Shown: positions 1 through 8,393 of the stretch, one piece after another
Numbering within the stretch: the first letter of the stretch is position 1
Layout: every line of letters begins with the position of its first letter
Source: Perkinsus olseni
Lineage: Eukaryota; Perkinsozoa; Perkinsida
DNA: 21,614 nt
Assembly (NCBI GenBank): GCA_013115125.1
Contig: JABANN010000554.1
Location: 1 to 21,614, forward strand
Direction: 5' to 3'
The notes under the pieces: model-generated
What the model saw: only the letters and a program-made list of their open reading frames with translations
Told to the model about the DNA's origin: nothing
The model's database searches: none
Made by a program: the position numbers and the translations under genes

Positions 1-165
1 GAAATAAAGCTTTTTCAGCTCTATTTCAATCCTGTCTTCGCTTTTTTTCGGCCTCTTTTTCGGTCAAAAAAAGCTTACTTATGGTCTACGGGTCAGAACG
101 TCGCTAAGACGGCGAGAGGTCCCGAGTTCGATTCTCGGCTCAGCCCATTTTGTGCTATGCTGTAG
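1..165 (+). other. Intron of the sterol glucosyltransferase (3' part)
   Basis: AT-rich with T runs at the left, then a tRNA-like module, then the acceptor TAG at 163-165 directly before the exon encoding ALNAQGH. No coding frame is credible here. Confidence 0.6.
100..153 (+). repeat. tRNA-like module 1 (T-arm/B-box), intronic
   Basis: A perfect T-arm: stem CCGAG 122-126, loop TTCGATT 127-133, stem CTCGG 134-138. It is followed by a CATTTT tail. The preceding bases resemble an anticodon stem and variable loop, but no matching 5' acceptor strand is present, so it is not a complete tRNA gene. Confidence 0.6.
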
Positions 166-3100
166 GCTCTGAATGCCCAAGGGCACCGCTCTAGGATATG
201 CACCCACGACAAGTTCCGGGACTTCGTCACCAAACAGGGAATTGAGTTCTTCCCTCTTGCCCTTGCTGAGAAAGGCCACTGGCAGCCGGAGACCTTGATG
301 AGGTAAAACAGGTTGTGAAGGGCGGTAGCGGTAACCTATGTGTTCCCTTTTCAACTTGGAATATCATATCACAAAGACCTCATGCAGCTCAGTCGATGTA
401 TTCGTGTGATTCTACGCACTGCGGTGGAAACTATCAGCACACGTGACAGTAGGACTAGTGGTGGGAGGTTCAGATGCTCTCCGACTTGCTATGTTGAACA
501 GAAGGCTCAGAATTCTGCGAAAGATTTGATTTGAGGCTACGCGAAGAGTTGATGATATCTTGATCTCCATGAAGACGGCGGGAGGCTCCCGCCGGGAGCT
601 GTCCGCGACCCTCGGAGTTCATCATCCTATCTTCATTCACCTTGTGTGGTGACGCTTCCGTCGTTCAGGTATGCCGAGGAGAATCCTGGAATGGGACCGG
701 ATCTTCTGCTGAGTCCACGAGACCTCTACCACTTCATGTTTCACGGCCCAGAAATGCAACACACGCTGAAGGAAATCTACTTCCCTCCTGGGTGGGAGGA
801 TAATACAGTCGGCAGTTGGGCATCAGTCCAAAGTGAGTGTGCGTGCGTAAAAGTGTCATACCAACTTTCGCCCAACTCGTAGGTGTCAGTTCGATGAGAT
901 GGGTAACTCATGCGATTATAGCAAACCCTCCCTCTTACACTCATGTCCACCTGGCTGAGAGGCTTGGGGTGCCCTTGCAGATGTAAGTACTGATATACCT
1001 GTTCCTTAAGATCGATATATGCGGGAAATTGAAGTAGAGGAAGAGCAGACGGAGTTTGATCTGAATAGAAGATCACCTTTAATCTGTCGCTAGGCTGAGA
1101 ATAAGGGAAAATCTGGTATTATAATATGTAGAAAACGACTAGTTGATCACGCTAAGTCTCAAAGAGAATAATAGACGCCCGCACAGTGACCATTGTGGAT
1201 CCGTTTCGGCCCTCGTTCTTCTGTCGGTCGTCTGCATGCGACTGAATATTCACTCAATCTTCAGGTTCTTTACCATGCCCTGGACGAAGACCGAAGCGGT
1301 GGGCCATCCCTTGTGTGTTAACGAGCCAGACACCAACCCCTACTGGAAGAAGATGAGCTACCGATGGATGGAACAAGTACTGACAGCATCTTGCAATCTT
1401 GCTCCCACTTGGGATTCCTCCACGGTCGATAGATACAGTGGAGAGGCGTGGCATCCGCTGTCAACAAGTTCCGGCGGAAAGTTCTTCATCTGCCGAGCAT
1501 TGGCATGTGGCATGGCGCGGGTTCGCTCATTGATAAATGGGGGGTGGGTCAGTAATAAAATAATCTCCATTCGATACCAAATTTCCAGCAACTCGTTAGT
1601 GGATGTATCCTCTTGCAGGTTCCATTTGCATATTGCTTTGCTAAGACGCTCCTTCCCAAGCCCGCGGACTGGGGGCCGAATATTGATATAACTGGATTCT
1701 GCTTTGGAGGGTGTAAGGGGCGGTGCTGTCCTGATATCCGTCAGTGACGAGATACCTCGGATACTCCTATGCATAAATATTGTTAGAATAATACTTTTAG
1801 GGGTACAGAAAATATTTATTGTGGTGCTCTTGCGTGTTTTATTTTTCTTCATGTTGTGCGTGAATTTACTTGTGAAGTATGAGTGTCACAACGTTGAGGT
1901 CATTTGTATCTTGCAGTCTTCGACCTTGGATTCGTCATTTTGTAAGGTGGAGAGAATACGACCTACGTACCGCCACCTCAGTTGGCGGAATTTCTGGATG
2001 CTGGAAGTCCGCCGTTTTACGTTGGATTTGGCAGTATCAGCGGTGACTTGAGCCCAATGTGAGCAGGTCGCAGGCTCGAACCCGAGGAGAGGCATTTTTC
2101 GGGTAATTTTTCAGATACCGAGCCGTGCTGTCTGCCGTGAAAACAATCCCCGAGTTGCGAGTTATTCTCCATAAGGGATGGTGTGACCTGTCCGGTATCA
2201 CCAAAGACGATTTCCCAGAAGGTTGGTATGAGATTAATTTGCACGCATGCACATGCTGCCAATGTTGTCAGAAATTCGTGAAAGAATTTTCCTCATCGCA
2301 CCACCGCCGGCCAAGTGCCCGGTTTGCAAGGAAAAAGTCGCTGAGTAAGTCCAATGGGGTCCACCATCAGAGCGAGTATCTTCTACTCTGTTTGTTGCCA
2401 CCTTGAATGATGCTCTCCTGCAGACCTCGGAGTTTCTTCTGTGAGGACTGTGCTACCAGCGACCCCTCAGCAGCGGCCACTACCTGGGAATACGAGATGG
2501 TCGAGACCCTGGGGTTCTCACATGTCGCCCTACTGCCGGGTAAGCTACAAAATACGGTGAGGGTTGGAGTGTGCAGTTGGATTCTATTTGTTTTCTTCCA
2601 TTTACTTACATTTGCATGTTGGTCGTTTCGCATCAAAATTTTCGCTAAATTAATTGGAAAATGCGCCGAGAAAAACTTTTCTGCATTTTCCTGCAGTTGG
2701 CGCAGCCGTACGGGCGTAATTTGAGAATAGGATTATTTTCAGCCACTGAAAAAATTTCCTGGACTGTCTTTGACGAGTTTTCGGGAAATAAAAATATTTT
2801 CCGACTCAATAAGATCGCGGTTTCGGAAGAGTTATTACTTTTTATCGATCAAATCTTTTTGACTCATTAAAAATTTCCTATGAAACCGTTTTTCCCTCGT
2901 CTCGCTTGGTGACGAAGGAAGATGGATCAATCGTCCGACTGCATTGCATCCGAAAATGTCGATCGATTTGGAATTCCCAGGCGCCCAAAATATGTACTTT
3001 CTCGATTTTCAGGTATCCCTCACGACTGGCTGTTCCCTCGTTGTTGTGCATGCATGCATCACGGCGGGGCTGGCACCACGGCCATGGGCCTGGACTGTGG

Positions 3101-3678
3101 ACTGCCAACTACGGTCGTGGCGTTCTTCGGAGACCAACCACTATGGGGTGAGAGATTTGGGGGAATCTTTAATACGTTAACCTCTCGCTAGGCTTGCTGG
3201 TATTTTGCATTTCCTGTGCCGTTGGTGGAACCCCTTGCAGCTCTTGCGGGTGCTCATTCCCGTCTTCATCGATTACACTTTCTCCGCTACTGCTTTCGGG
3301 CGCCCCCCCGTCGGGTTCGGTGACGCGTCTTTTGTGTAGTACGATGGTCGTAAATTTTCTGAAATTCAGAAATTTTCGAAAATTTTGGAAAATTTCCCGT
3401 GTTGTTGATCAGGGGGCCTAGTAGAGGTCCGTGGTGGAGGCAAGATGGTTCTGTCAAGACATGTTTGTGATGATAACATCACGGAAGCAATGAAGTATTG
3501 TCTATCTCCCGCGGCAAAGGAAGCTGCAATGGAGTTGAAGAAGGGACTGGCAGTAGGCGGATGGGAATGTTTCTCTCCACTACGCGATGAACTCTTGGAA
3601 GGAAGGGTTCTCCGATGTTTTCCCTTCGATCGTTCTTTCACAACGTGCGTGCGGAAGTTTGTTCTCTCTGCAATTCCG
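166..3678 (+). CDS. Sterol 3-beta-glucosyltransferase, catalytic part (GT28/UGT80 type), 5' end outside window
   Basis: Transfers glucose from UDP-glucose to the 3-hydroxyl of membrane sterols. Exons joined by matching phase and family similarity: 166-302, 669-832, 883-982, 1265-1376, 1433-1543, 1619-1712, 1947-2058, 2115-2221, 2272-2344, 2424-2539, 3013-3147, 3413-3678. All internal introns are GT-AG. Family landmarks appear in order: [19 protein letters not shown] (exon 1), [20 protein letters not shown] (exon 3) running into FFTMPW (exon 4), VPFAYC with [16 protein letters not shown] (exon 6), [15 protein letters not shown] (exon 7), then the sugar-nucleotide signature [20 protein letters not shown], and FFGDQPLWG (exon 11). 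Exon 12 carries [20 protein letters not shown]. The N-terminal glycine-rich part of the GT28 fold is missing, so the gene starts left of the window. Odd: exons 9-10 insert about 60 residues with a CxxC-x11-CxxC pair before HDWLF. The end of exon 12 is my choice of the donor at 3679 and is less certain than the rest. Confidence 0.9.
303..668 (+). other. Intron with a GC-rich hairpin
   Basis: A 366-nt intron fixed by phase (LM, then R split AG|G, then YAEENPGMG). It contains a short perfect hairpin at 578-594 (GGCGGGA, 3-nt loop, TCCCGCC). I see no gene or tRNA-like module in it. Confidence 0.6.
2059..2114 (+). repeat. 56-nt intron built largely from tRNA-like module 2
   Basis: The intron runs from GTGAGC to TTTCAG, between the exon ending LSP and the exon beginning YRAVLSAVK (codon ATA split AT|A). 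About 34 of its 56 bases (2066-2099) are a B-box-like stretch CAGGCTCGAACCCG followed by GAGAGGCATTTTT. The same GGCATTTTT tail follows modules near 10.76 and 15.9 kb. The rest is splice signal and a T-rich tract. Confidence 0.65.
3148..3412 (+). other. Intron with AT-rich self-complementary stretch
   Basis: A 265-nt intron between GDQPLWG and the exon that continues [10 protein letters not shown], with consistent phase (G split G|GG). Near its 3' end (3352-3402) it has nested AAATTTT/GAAATTC/CGAAAATTTT palindromes that could fold. Its function, if any, is unknown. Confidence 0.55.
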
Positions 3679-4139
3679 GTAGGCATATACGAAAAAAGAA
3701 TTCGCGACTCAATTTCTCAGCGACTTGGTTTCGAGTGTTTGGGATAAGTTCGGGATATCGACTCATGTTTGAGCGATTAAATGGGCGAAAAAGTCCGTCC
3801 ATTGAGCTCAAGTCGATTGTGTAAGTATCAGAAACACCCGGATTTTTTGGAATTACAGGAGTTCACGAGATAGGGCATCGATCATCGTACTTTGTAGAAC
3901 TGTCTCTTGGAAATGCAGTTGGGGCGGTGAAGGTTGGCCATTCGTTGTGAAAGCTGAGCCTAAGGTGCCCACTTTGGCTTTCTCAGAATGAGAGGGCTGC
4001 AGGGCAAGGGGCTGAGGCAGGGGCGGCGGCCTTCGACCATCAGTTGCCGCTGGAGCTGGTCACTTGTAAGGTCTGTTCGATGAGGGACAGACACGAGGCG
4101 GGGGACACGAGGCCGAGGGCTGCGGAGTTTACGGAGGTC

Positions 4140-4196
4140 AATAAGGATCTTAGGATATGTAAGCGAGGAGGTCCCGGGTTCGAATTCTGGTGACGT
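4140..4196 (+). repeat. tRNA-like module 3
   Basis: T-arm: CCGGG 4174-4178, loop TTCGAAT 4179-4185, TCTGG 4186-4190 (pairs with two G-U). It is preceded by GAGGAGGT like the variable loop in module 1. It lies in the unresolved 3679-4410 stretch between coding exons, on the coding strand. Confidence 0.5.
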
Positions 4197-4250
4197 CACT
4201 TGTTACTCATTTGTGAGGAAACTTTTTGTTCCGTTGACTGTCACTGGGTT

Positions 4251-4285
4251 GGGCGCGAGTTCGATCCCGGCAGGCTTCATTTTCG
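4251..4285 (+). repeat. tRNA-like module 4 (B-box only)
   Basis: GAGTTCGATCCCGGC followed within 15 bases by CATTTT. The stem does not pair fully, so this is a degraded B-box rather than a folding T-arm. Confidence 0.4.
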
Positions 4286-4410
4286 GTGCAGGTCCTGTGT
4301 GTGCTCTGCTGATGCAGAAAGCTGGAGAGAGTATCAGCTTGGAGCCACTTCGCACGGCGGACTGGTCCCGGACGAGAGGAGGAATCCTCTACGTGCACTT
4401 CGTAGGTTAG

Positions 4411-5647
4411 AAGCTGAGTTATTTTGAATCATACGCTCTTGACTTCAAGATACGTTGGTTGAAGTCATTTGTGAAGCTTTTCCGTCGAATGGTTCAGGGT
4501 GGCCAGGAGGGTGGTTTATGCGGCTTTTTCATCGGTGAGCGACGGGCCCACCGGAAGTATTCCGGAATTAACATTTTTCGGGGACTGCGAGGCTTCGTAT
4601 TGTGAAGCGAGCGTAGCCGTGAGAATTTTTTGAATTGCCGATCCTGGGATTTGAACCGGGGTTCTCGGGGTGCACCCGTGTCTCCACGACATGGCGGAGT
4701 GGGCAACGGTAGAGGGCCCTGATCCGAAGCTTCAATCGATTTCTTGTCGTCTCTTATTGATGGTAGATTGAGTCATTGACGTTGCCATAGAAAAAGGGCT
4801 AACGAGCACAGAAATATTTCCCTACTTACCGTACCACTCCTTCCGAAACTTTTCCTTCTCTCAGGCGTCGTAGTGGGTATCTTCGAGTTCCTCGTCTTCG
4901 TTGTAGTGGCGCCTTTCATCTTCATACGAGATCTCTTCAGAGTTGCTACTCAGATAGTCGTGCCAGCCAGTAAGTAGAAAAAAGCTTCGCTCCGCCTTTT
5001 TTGAGAATCTTTTGTCGCAGATGGAAGGTCTCATTGTGGTTATAAAATCGATCCGTCGATCGATTTTCTGAAAGACATGGTAGGTTTTACCCTCCCTGTC
5101 CTCCCCCCTCACGCCTGCTTGCCCAGGTGTTGGTCTCCAGTCCGGCCCACGGCCTCACAGCGGTCAATGTGTCCACGTTAACGGATAAGGATTATATCCT
5201 CACTGAAGAGGAGGTCGAGGAGCTGGAGAGCGTCACGCGGCAGGCTGTTGGAAAAGTCTTAGAAAGGTCGGTCCGGGGATCGAACCGGGGACCTCCGGTA
5301 TTCGACGAGAATATCAGTTTTAAGTTTGCAAATATTCATTAGTATACATCGCGCAGGGATCGAACCGGGGACCTTCTCCTGTTAGGCGTAAGGAGGTGGA
5401 GGCTCTCACCAAGGCTGTCTGCTCATTGATCGAGATGAGAGGCGTTGGCATGGAACTGACGGCCGACCGGACGGTCAATGAAGCGCCGGAAACATCATAC
5501 GGAACAACAGCGGAGAAGGAGGAGAGAGAGGAGCTTGCTGAGTTGCCGGGCGATGTTGCTTTCGACGAGGGCACGATCTCGGGCCTTGGTGGAGGAATCG
5601 TCGCGTCTGGAGTAGGCCAAATCGGGGACGGTATGAAACCGGTATGA
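4411..5647 (+). CDS. Membrane-associated C-terminal exons, probably the tail of the sterol glucosyltransferase
   Basis: Five exons join in phase: 4411-4534, 4865-4969, 5021-5079, 5127-5266 and 5386-5647, ending in TGA. Phase matches at every junction and all introns are GT-AG (330, 51, 47 and 119 nt). The peptide begins KLSYFESYALDFKIRWLKSF. It continues through a glycine-rich hydrophobic stretch (GGLCGFFIG, then VVVGIFEFLVFVVVAPFIFI) that could span or dip into a membrane. It then turns acidic and helical (LTEEEVEELESVTRQAVGKV) and ends glycine-rich (GLGGGIVASGVGQIGDGMKPV split across the last exon). No start codon is evident upstream and the first exon starts in phase 0, as the exon ending at 3678 would require. 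I infer one gene with the catalytic part, but exons between 3.7 and 4.4 kb are unresolved, so a separate small gene is possible. Confidence 0.55.
4630..4692 (-). repeat. tRNA-like module 5, antisense in an intron
   Basis: On the minus strand it reads CCCCGGTTCAAATCCCAGG, then GATCGGCAATT and an A-rich run. The T-stem is only partly paired. It sits inside the 330-nt intron 4535-4864, whose borders are fixed by the phase-1 glycine codon G|GC. Confidence 0.5.
5267..5385 (-). repeat. Intron with two antisense tRNA-like modules (6 and 7)
   Basis: This 119-nt intron separates GKVLE(R) from (R)RKEVEALTK, with the codon AG|G in phase. Both ends carry the sequence GGGATCGAACCGGGGACCT (at 5274-5292 and 5356-5374), which on the minus strand is a B-box/T-arm. 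The first module starts at the 5' splice site and the second ends about ten bases before the acceptor. Between them is AT-rich filler. Confidence 0.65.
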
Positions 5648-6799
5648 AGCTTTGCCTAGGGGTGAAGGGAATACTGTATAAATGATTCAGTAGGATCAAC
5701 ACCTATTTCATAGGACTACGAATAGATTTATTTCCTGTCTCATACCATATCGACGTGAACGGTATTATAAATTTATGGTGCCCAACTGTGCCCCTTCGTG
5801 AGGCTCGCGATAGTGCGTGTCTCTCGCTTCACTTGAGCTCCCTGAAATGTCATCGCGCGAGTGTCGTACAGGCTCTCTGCTCTACCCCGTACCAGTGGCG
5901 GGAGAGGCGCGTTGGATAGTTTTCTTAAGGGGTAGAAACATCGGACAACCAGTGTTCGCTCGCTGATCCTGCTACATCGTAGTTCTCCGATCCGCATGGT
6001 CGTCGGGCGAGTCTCACCCCTCTGTGCACAGCGTCCCGCCATTCCGACCGGATAGGCGATACCGTCTTTTCGTGAAATCACTTGGTGCGGGATCCCAGAT
6101 ATATCTCGCTCGGACTTCCTCGTAATTTCTCTATTGGCTCTCTAGTGCCGTTCGACTGCTTCATCAATGGTGAACTCCGATCGCGAGCAAGCCTTCACTC
6201 TCGTCCTTCTTTCAGAAGACCAGCTTGTCGCGAGTAGGCTAGATGGTCAATCTGAGAATGATAATGATTTAACGACTGTTACATGTAAATTAATGATAAT
6301 TGACCTTATTGCACTACTACCACAACTTGCCCTTCTTCCGCCCCGCGACCGCCTGGGCCTGCGCTGTGAGTTGGGGGACTGTACTACTTGACTAAGTTGA
6401 CCAAATATTATCTTCGTTTCCCTTCGCCCTGTGCGACTATCAACTACTCTTCTTTCACTCGACCTATCAGTAAATAGCAGCAACAGCAGCGGTACTTAGT
6501 GCTCTTCGTTGTGTTGATAGTGTGGGGGAGTCGTCCGATGGTTACTGTGGATTTGGGTATCTTGAGGTCCACTGTGCAAGATACAAAAGAGCTCAAGTTG
6601 CGGGACGCCGTGGACTCGTCATATTTATTAATAACAGCAACAGCGGTCGTCAGTGGTTCTCGTTGTGTTGGTAGTGTACGGGTGTTGCCGTCCGATGATC
6701 ACTGTGTATTTGGGTATCTTAAGGTTGACCGTGCAAGATTCAAAACAACTCAAGTTGAGGGATGCCATGAATTACCTAGTTTGGTTCCAAGGCGACCGT
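5648..6799. other. Intergenic region between sterol glucosyltransferase tail and pyrophosphatase
   Basis: No recognisable gene. A 102-codon open run on the minus strand (5773-6081) has no visible family features. The right-hand part is occupied by a tandem duplication (see the entry at 6475). It presumably contains the 3' end of the upstream transcript and the promoter of the pyrophosphatase gene. Confidence 0.5.
6475..6788 (+). repeat. Two-copy tandem duplication, period about 157 bp
   Basis: Copy A about 6475-6631 and copy B about 6632-6788. Shared landmarks in the same order are AACAGC, CGTTGTGTTG, GTCCGATG, TTTGGGTATCTT (6554-6563 and 6711-6720 for the last ten bases), GTGCAAGAT and CTCAAGTTG. 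The copies are clearly diverged. Copy B ends next to the start codon of the pyrophosphatase gene, so the repeat probably lies in its promoter or 5' leader. Confidence 0.75.
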
Positions 6800-8060
6800 A
6801 TGGCAATGCACAGGCCTGAGCCATTATCGCGGAAGAGCCGTTCCCGCTACCCCACCATTGTGGCCCTCTCCCTGCTCGGTCTCCTCTTCTACTCCTCGCT
6901 ATCACTTCTGCAGTGGGTCCGATCGGCCCCTCGGAAGGCGCTAGAATCAGTCTGGTCAACCGAGGAGCGGAACGGCAGCTCCGAGGAGTTCGGCATCATT
7001 TCCGTCGGCCAAGCCGGCACTACCTCTTACGAGCTCGAGTGCTGCACGCACGTCTTGGGCAGCTCTTCTGGATGCCAACCGATCTCCTTCTGGCACGACG
7101 TGAGGTCCCTCCCTCTCCTGCCAAAGTCACTCCATGTCCCATCCCTAGGTGCCCCTGTACGTCGGTGAGGACGAAGAAGGGCTGATCAGAATGGTGGTGG
7201 AGATTCCGCGCTTCACTCGAGCTAAGATGGAGATCAACAGAGAGTCCTACAAGTACCCGGCCATGAACCCGATCAGGCAGGACCTCTTCAAAGGTAACGC
7301 CGCCCTCCAGCAGCTGTTGGCCTCATGCTTGCTGTTAGACGGCTCGCTGAGGGAGTACCCTGGTGCCATCTACTGGAACTACGGTGCAGCACCGCAGACG
7401 TTCGAGGTCGGTCGAGACGTCCGACTATTCTCTCGTGAAGAGAGATCTCCTGTGGAAGCGCACTCGGTAAGGTGTGTCGTTCTCAGGACCCGAGTGTCGA
7501 GGAGGAGCCCGGTCTCTATGGCGACGGCGACCCTCTAGACTTGATAGAAGTCGGCAGACCTGCAGTCCGCTATCGCACTGGTCAGATCATCAACGTCAAA
7601 GTAGCCGGCGGAGCGAAGCACCTCACCATTCATTTTTCCCCTCCTTGAGATACTCGGAGCGATCGGTCTGGTCGACGGCGGAGAGGCTGACTGGAAGATC
7701 ATCGTCATCTCGACTGATGACCCCCTGTTCGAGCAGATCAATGACATCACCGAGGTAAGTCTCGCCCTCGCTTCACCGTCGACCGCCTCTCCTCCTCAGT
7801 TGGAAGCGTCGTATCCCAATACCGTATCAGGCATCAGGGAGTGGTTCCGATGGTATAAGTATCCTTCACAGTAAGCCCTGCATCAGAGCACTGTAAGCCG
7901 CGTTTGAGCCTTCCTGTTGCACTCTGTCAGTGGCGTCATCAACTCCTTCATGCACGGTGGTCAGCCCCTCAACCGTCGGAAGGCCATCAGCCTGGTGGCC
8001 CGGACCCACGCTATGTGGAAGCGTCGCTTCTCCCCAGACCCCGAGCTCTCAGAAGTGTGA
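6800..8060 (+). CDS. Inorganic pyrophosphatase (family I) with N-terminal membrane anchor
   Basis: Hydrolyses pyrophosphate to two phosphates with Mg2+. Seven exons: 6800-7099, 7149-7293, 7339-7406, 7487-7600, 7650-7754, 7800-7870, 7931-8060. They sum to 311 codons including TGA, and every GT-AG junction is in phase. Family features: PISFWHDVPLYV at an exon junction, MVVEIPRFTRAKMEI (about 115-129), NPIRQD, NYGAAPQTFEDP, the signature DGDPLDL (184-190) with its three metal-binding aspartates, LGAIGLVDGGEADWK, DDPLF, and REWFRWYK. Unlike cytosolic enzymes, the first about 40 residues hold basic residues then a hydrophobic span (about 18-40), suggesting membrane anchoring or organelle targeting. 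Start choice: ATG 6800 (MAMHRP). In-frame ATGs upstream, such as 6767, are open and cannot be excluded. The 80-nt intron at 7407-7486 and the donor at 7871 are chosen by homology and are slightly less certain. Confidence 0.93.
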
Positions 8061-8393
8061 TACTGAGTTTACATATAACAGCATTCATTGTTTCGCTGTT
8101 AATTAGTCCAACAGACAAAAGCGTCTCAACTGTCTCCCGGTGGTCTGCATCGACTCGGGTGGTTACCCGATGGCGTTTAGCTCCGCTGAAGAGACGGTCT
8201 TTAGAAAATTGAACCGAACCCGTCGTTGTGCTCACTCGTTGTGAGTAGCAGTCGTAGACTGTATAAAACTCAGACAACAATGACAACCGATTAGCGCGCG
8301 TCAGCGTCACGCTACAAAAAAGCTCGGAAGCTGAGACAATTATTGTGCAACACGGGGGGAAAGCTCTGCAGCCGCCTTCCCCAGGCAGTTGAC
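8061..8393. other. Short intergenic region
   Basis: About 330 bases between the pyrophosphatase stop and the next start codon. I see no gene, repeat or tRNA-like module in it. Confidence 0.5.

Larger units (their letters stand above)
3679..4410 (+). other. Unresolved stretch between coding exons (intron or introns, possibly small exons)
   Basis: It begins at a GT donor after exon 12 and ends at the TAG acceptor before 4411. It holds tRNA-like modules 3 and 4. One short open run at about 3858-3930 (peptide FVELSLGNAVGAVKVG) could be an exon, but I could not place its borders in phase. Confidence 0.4.

Noticed and set aside
100-153. Complete tRNA gene
   Set aside because: Only the T-arm is intact. 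No 5' acceptor strand or proper D-arm pairs with it. The same holds for the other modules.
1358-1852. 164-codon minus-strand open frame
   Set aside because: It overlaps the conserved plus-strand exons of the glucosyltransferase and contains no recognisable features.
166-5647. Several separate small prokaryote-like genes
   Set aside because: The conserved glycosyltransferase blocks lie in different frames but join in phase through GT-AG introns, so this is one split eukaryotic gene.
7467-7486. A 20-nt intron in the pyrophosphatase gene starting at GTAAGG
   Set aside because: The 80-nt intron from 7407 restores the family sequence PQTFEDPSVEEE directly, whereas the 20-nt choice leaves a foreign insert.
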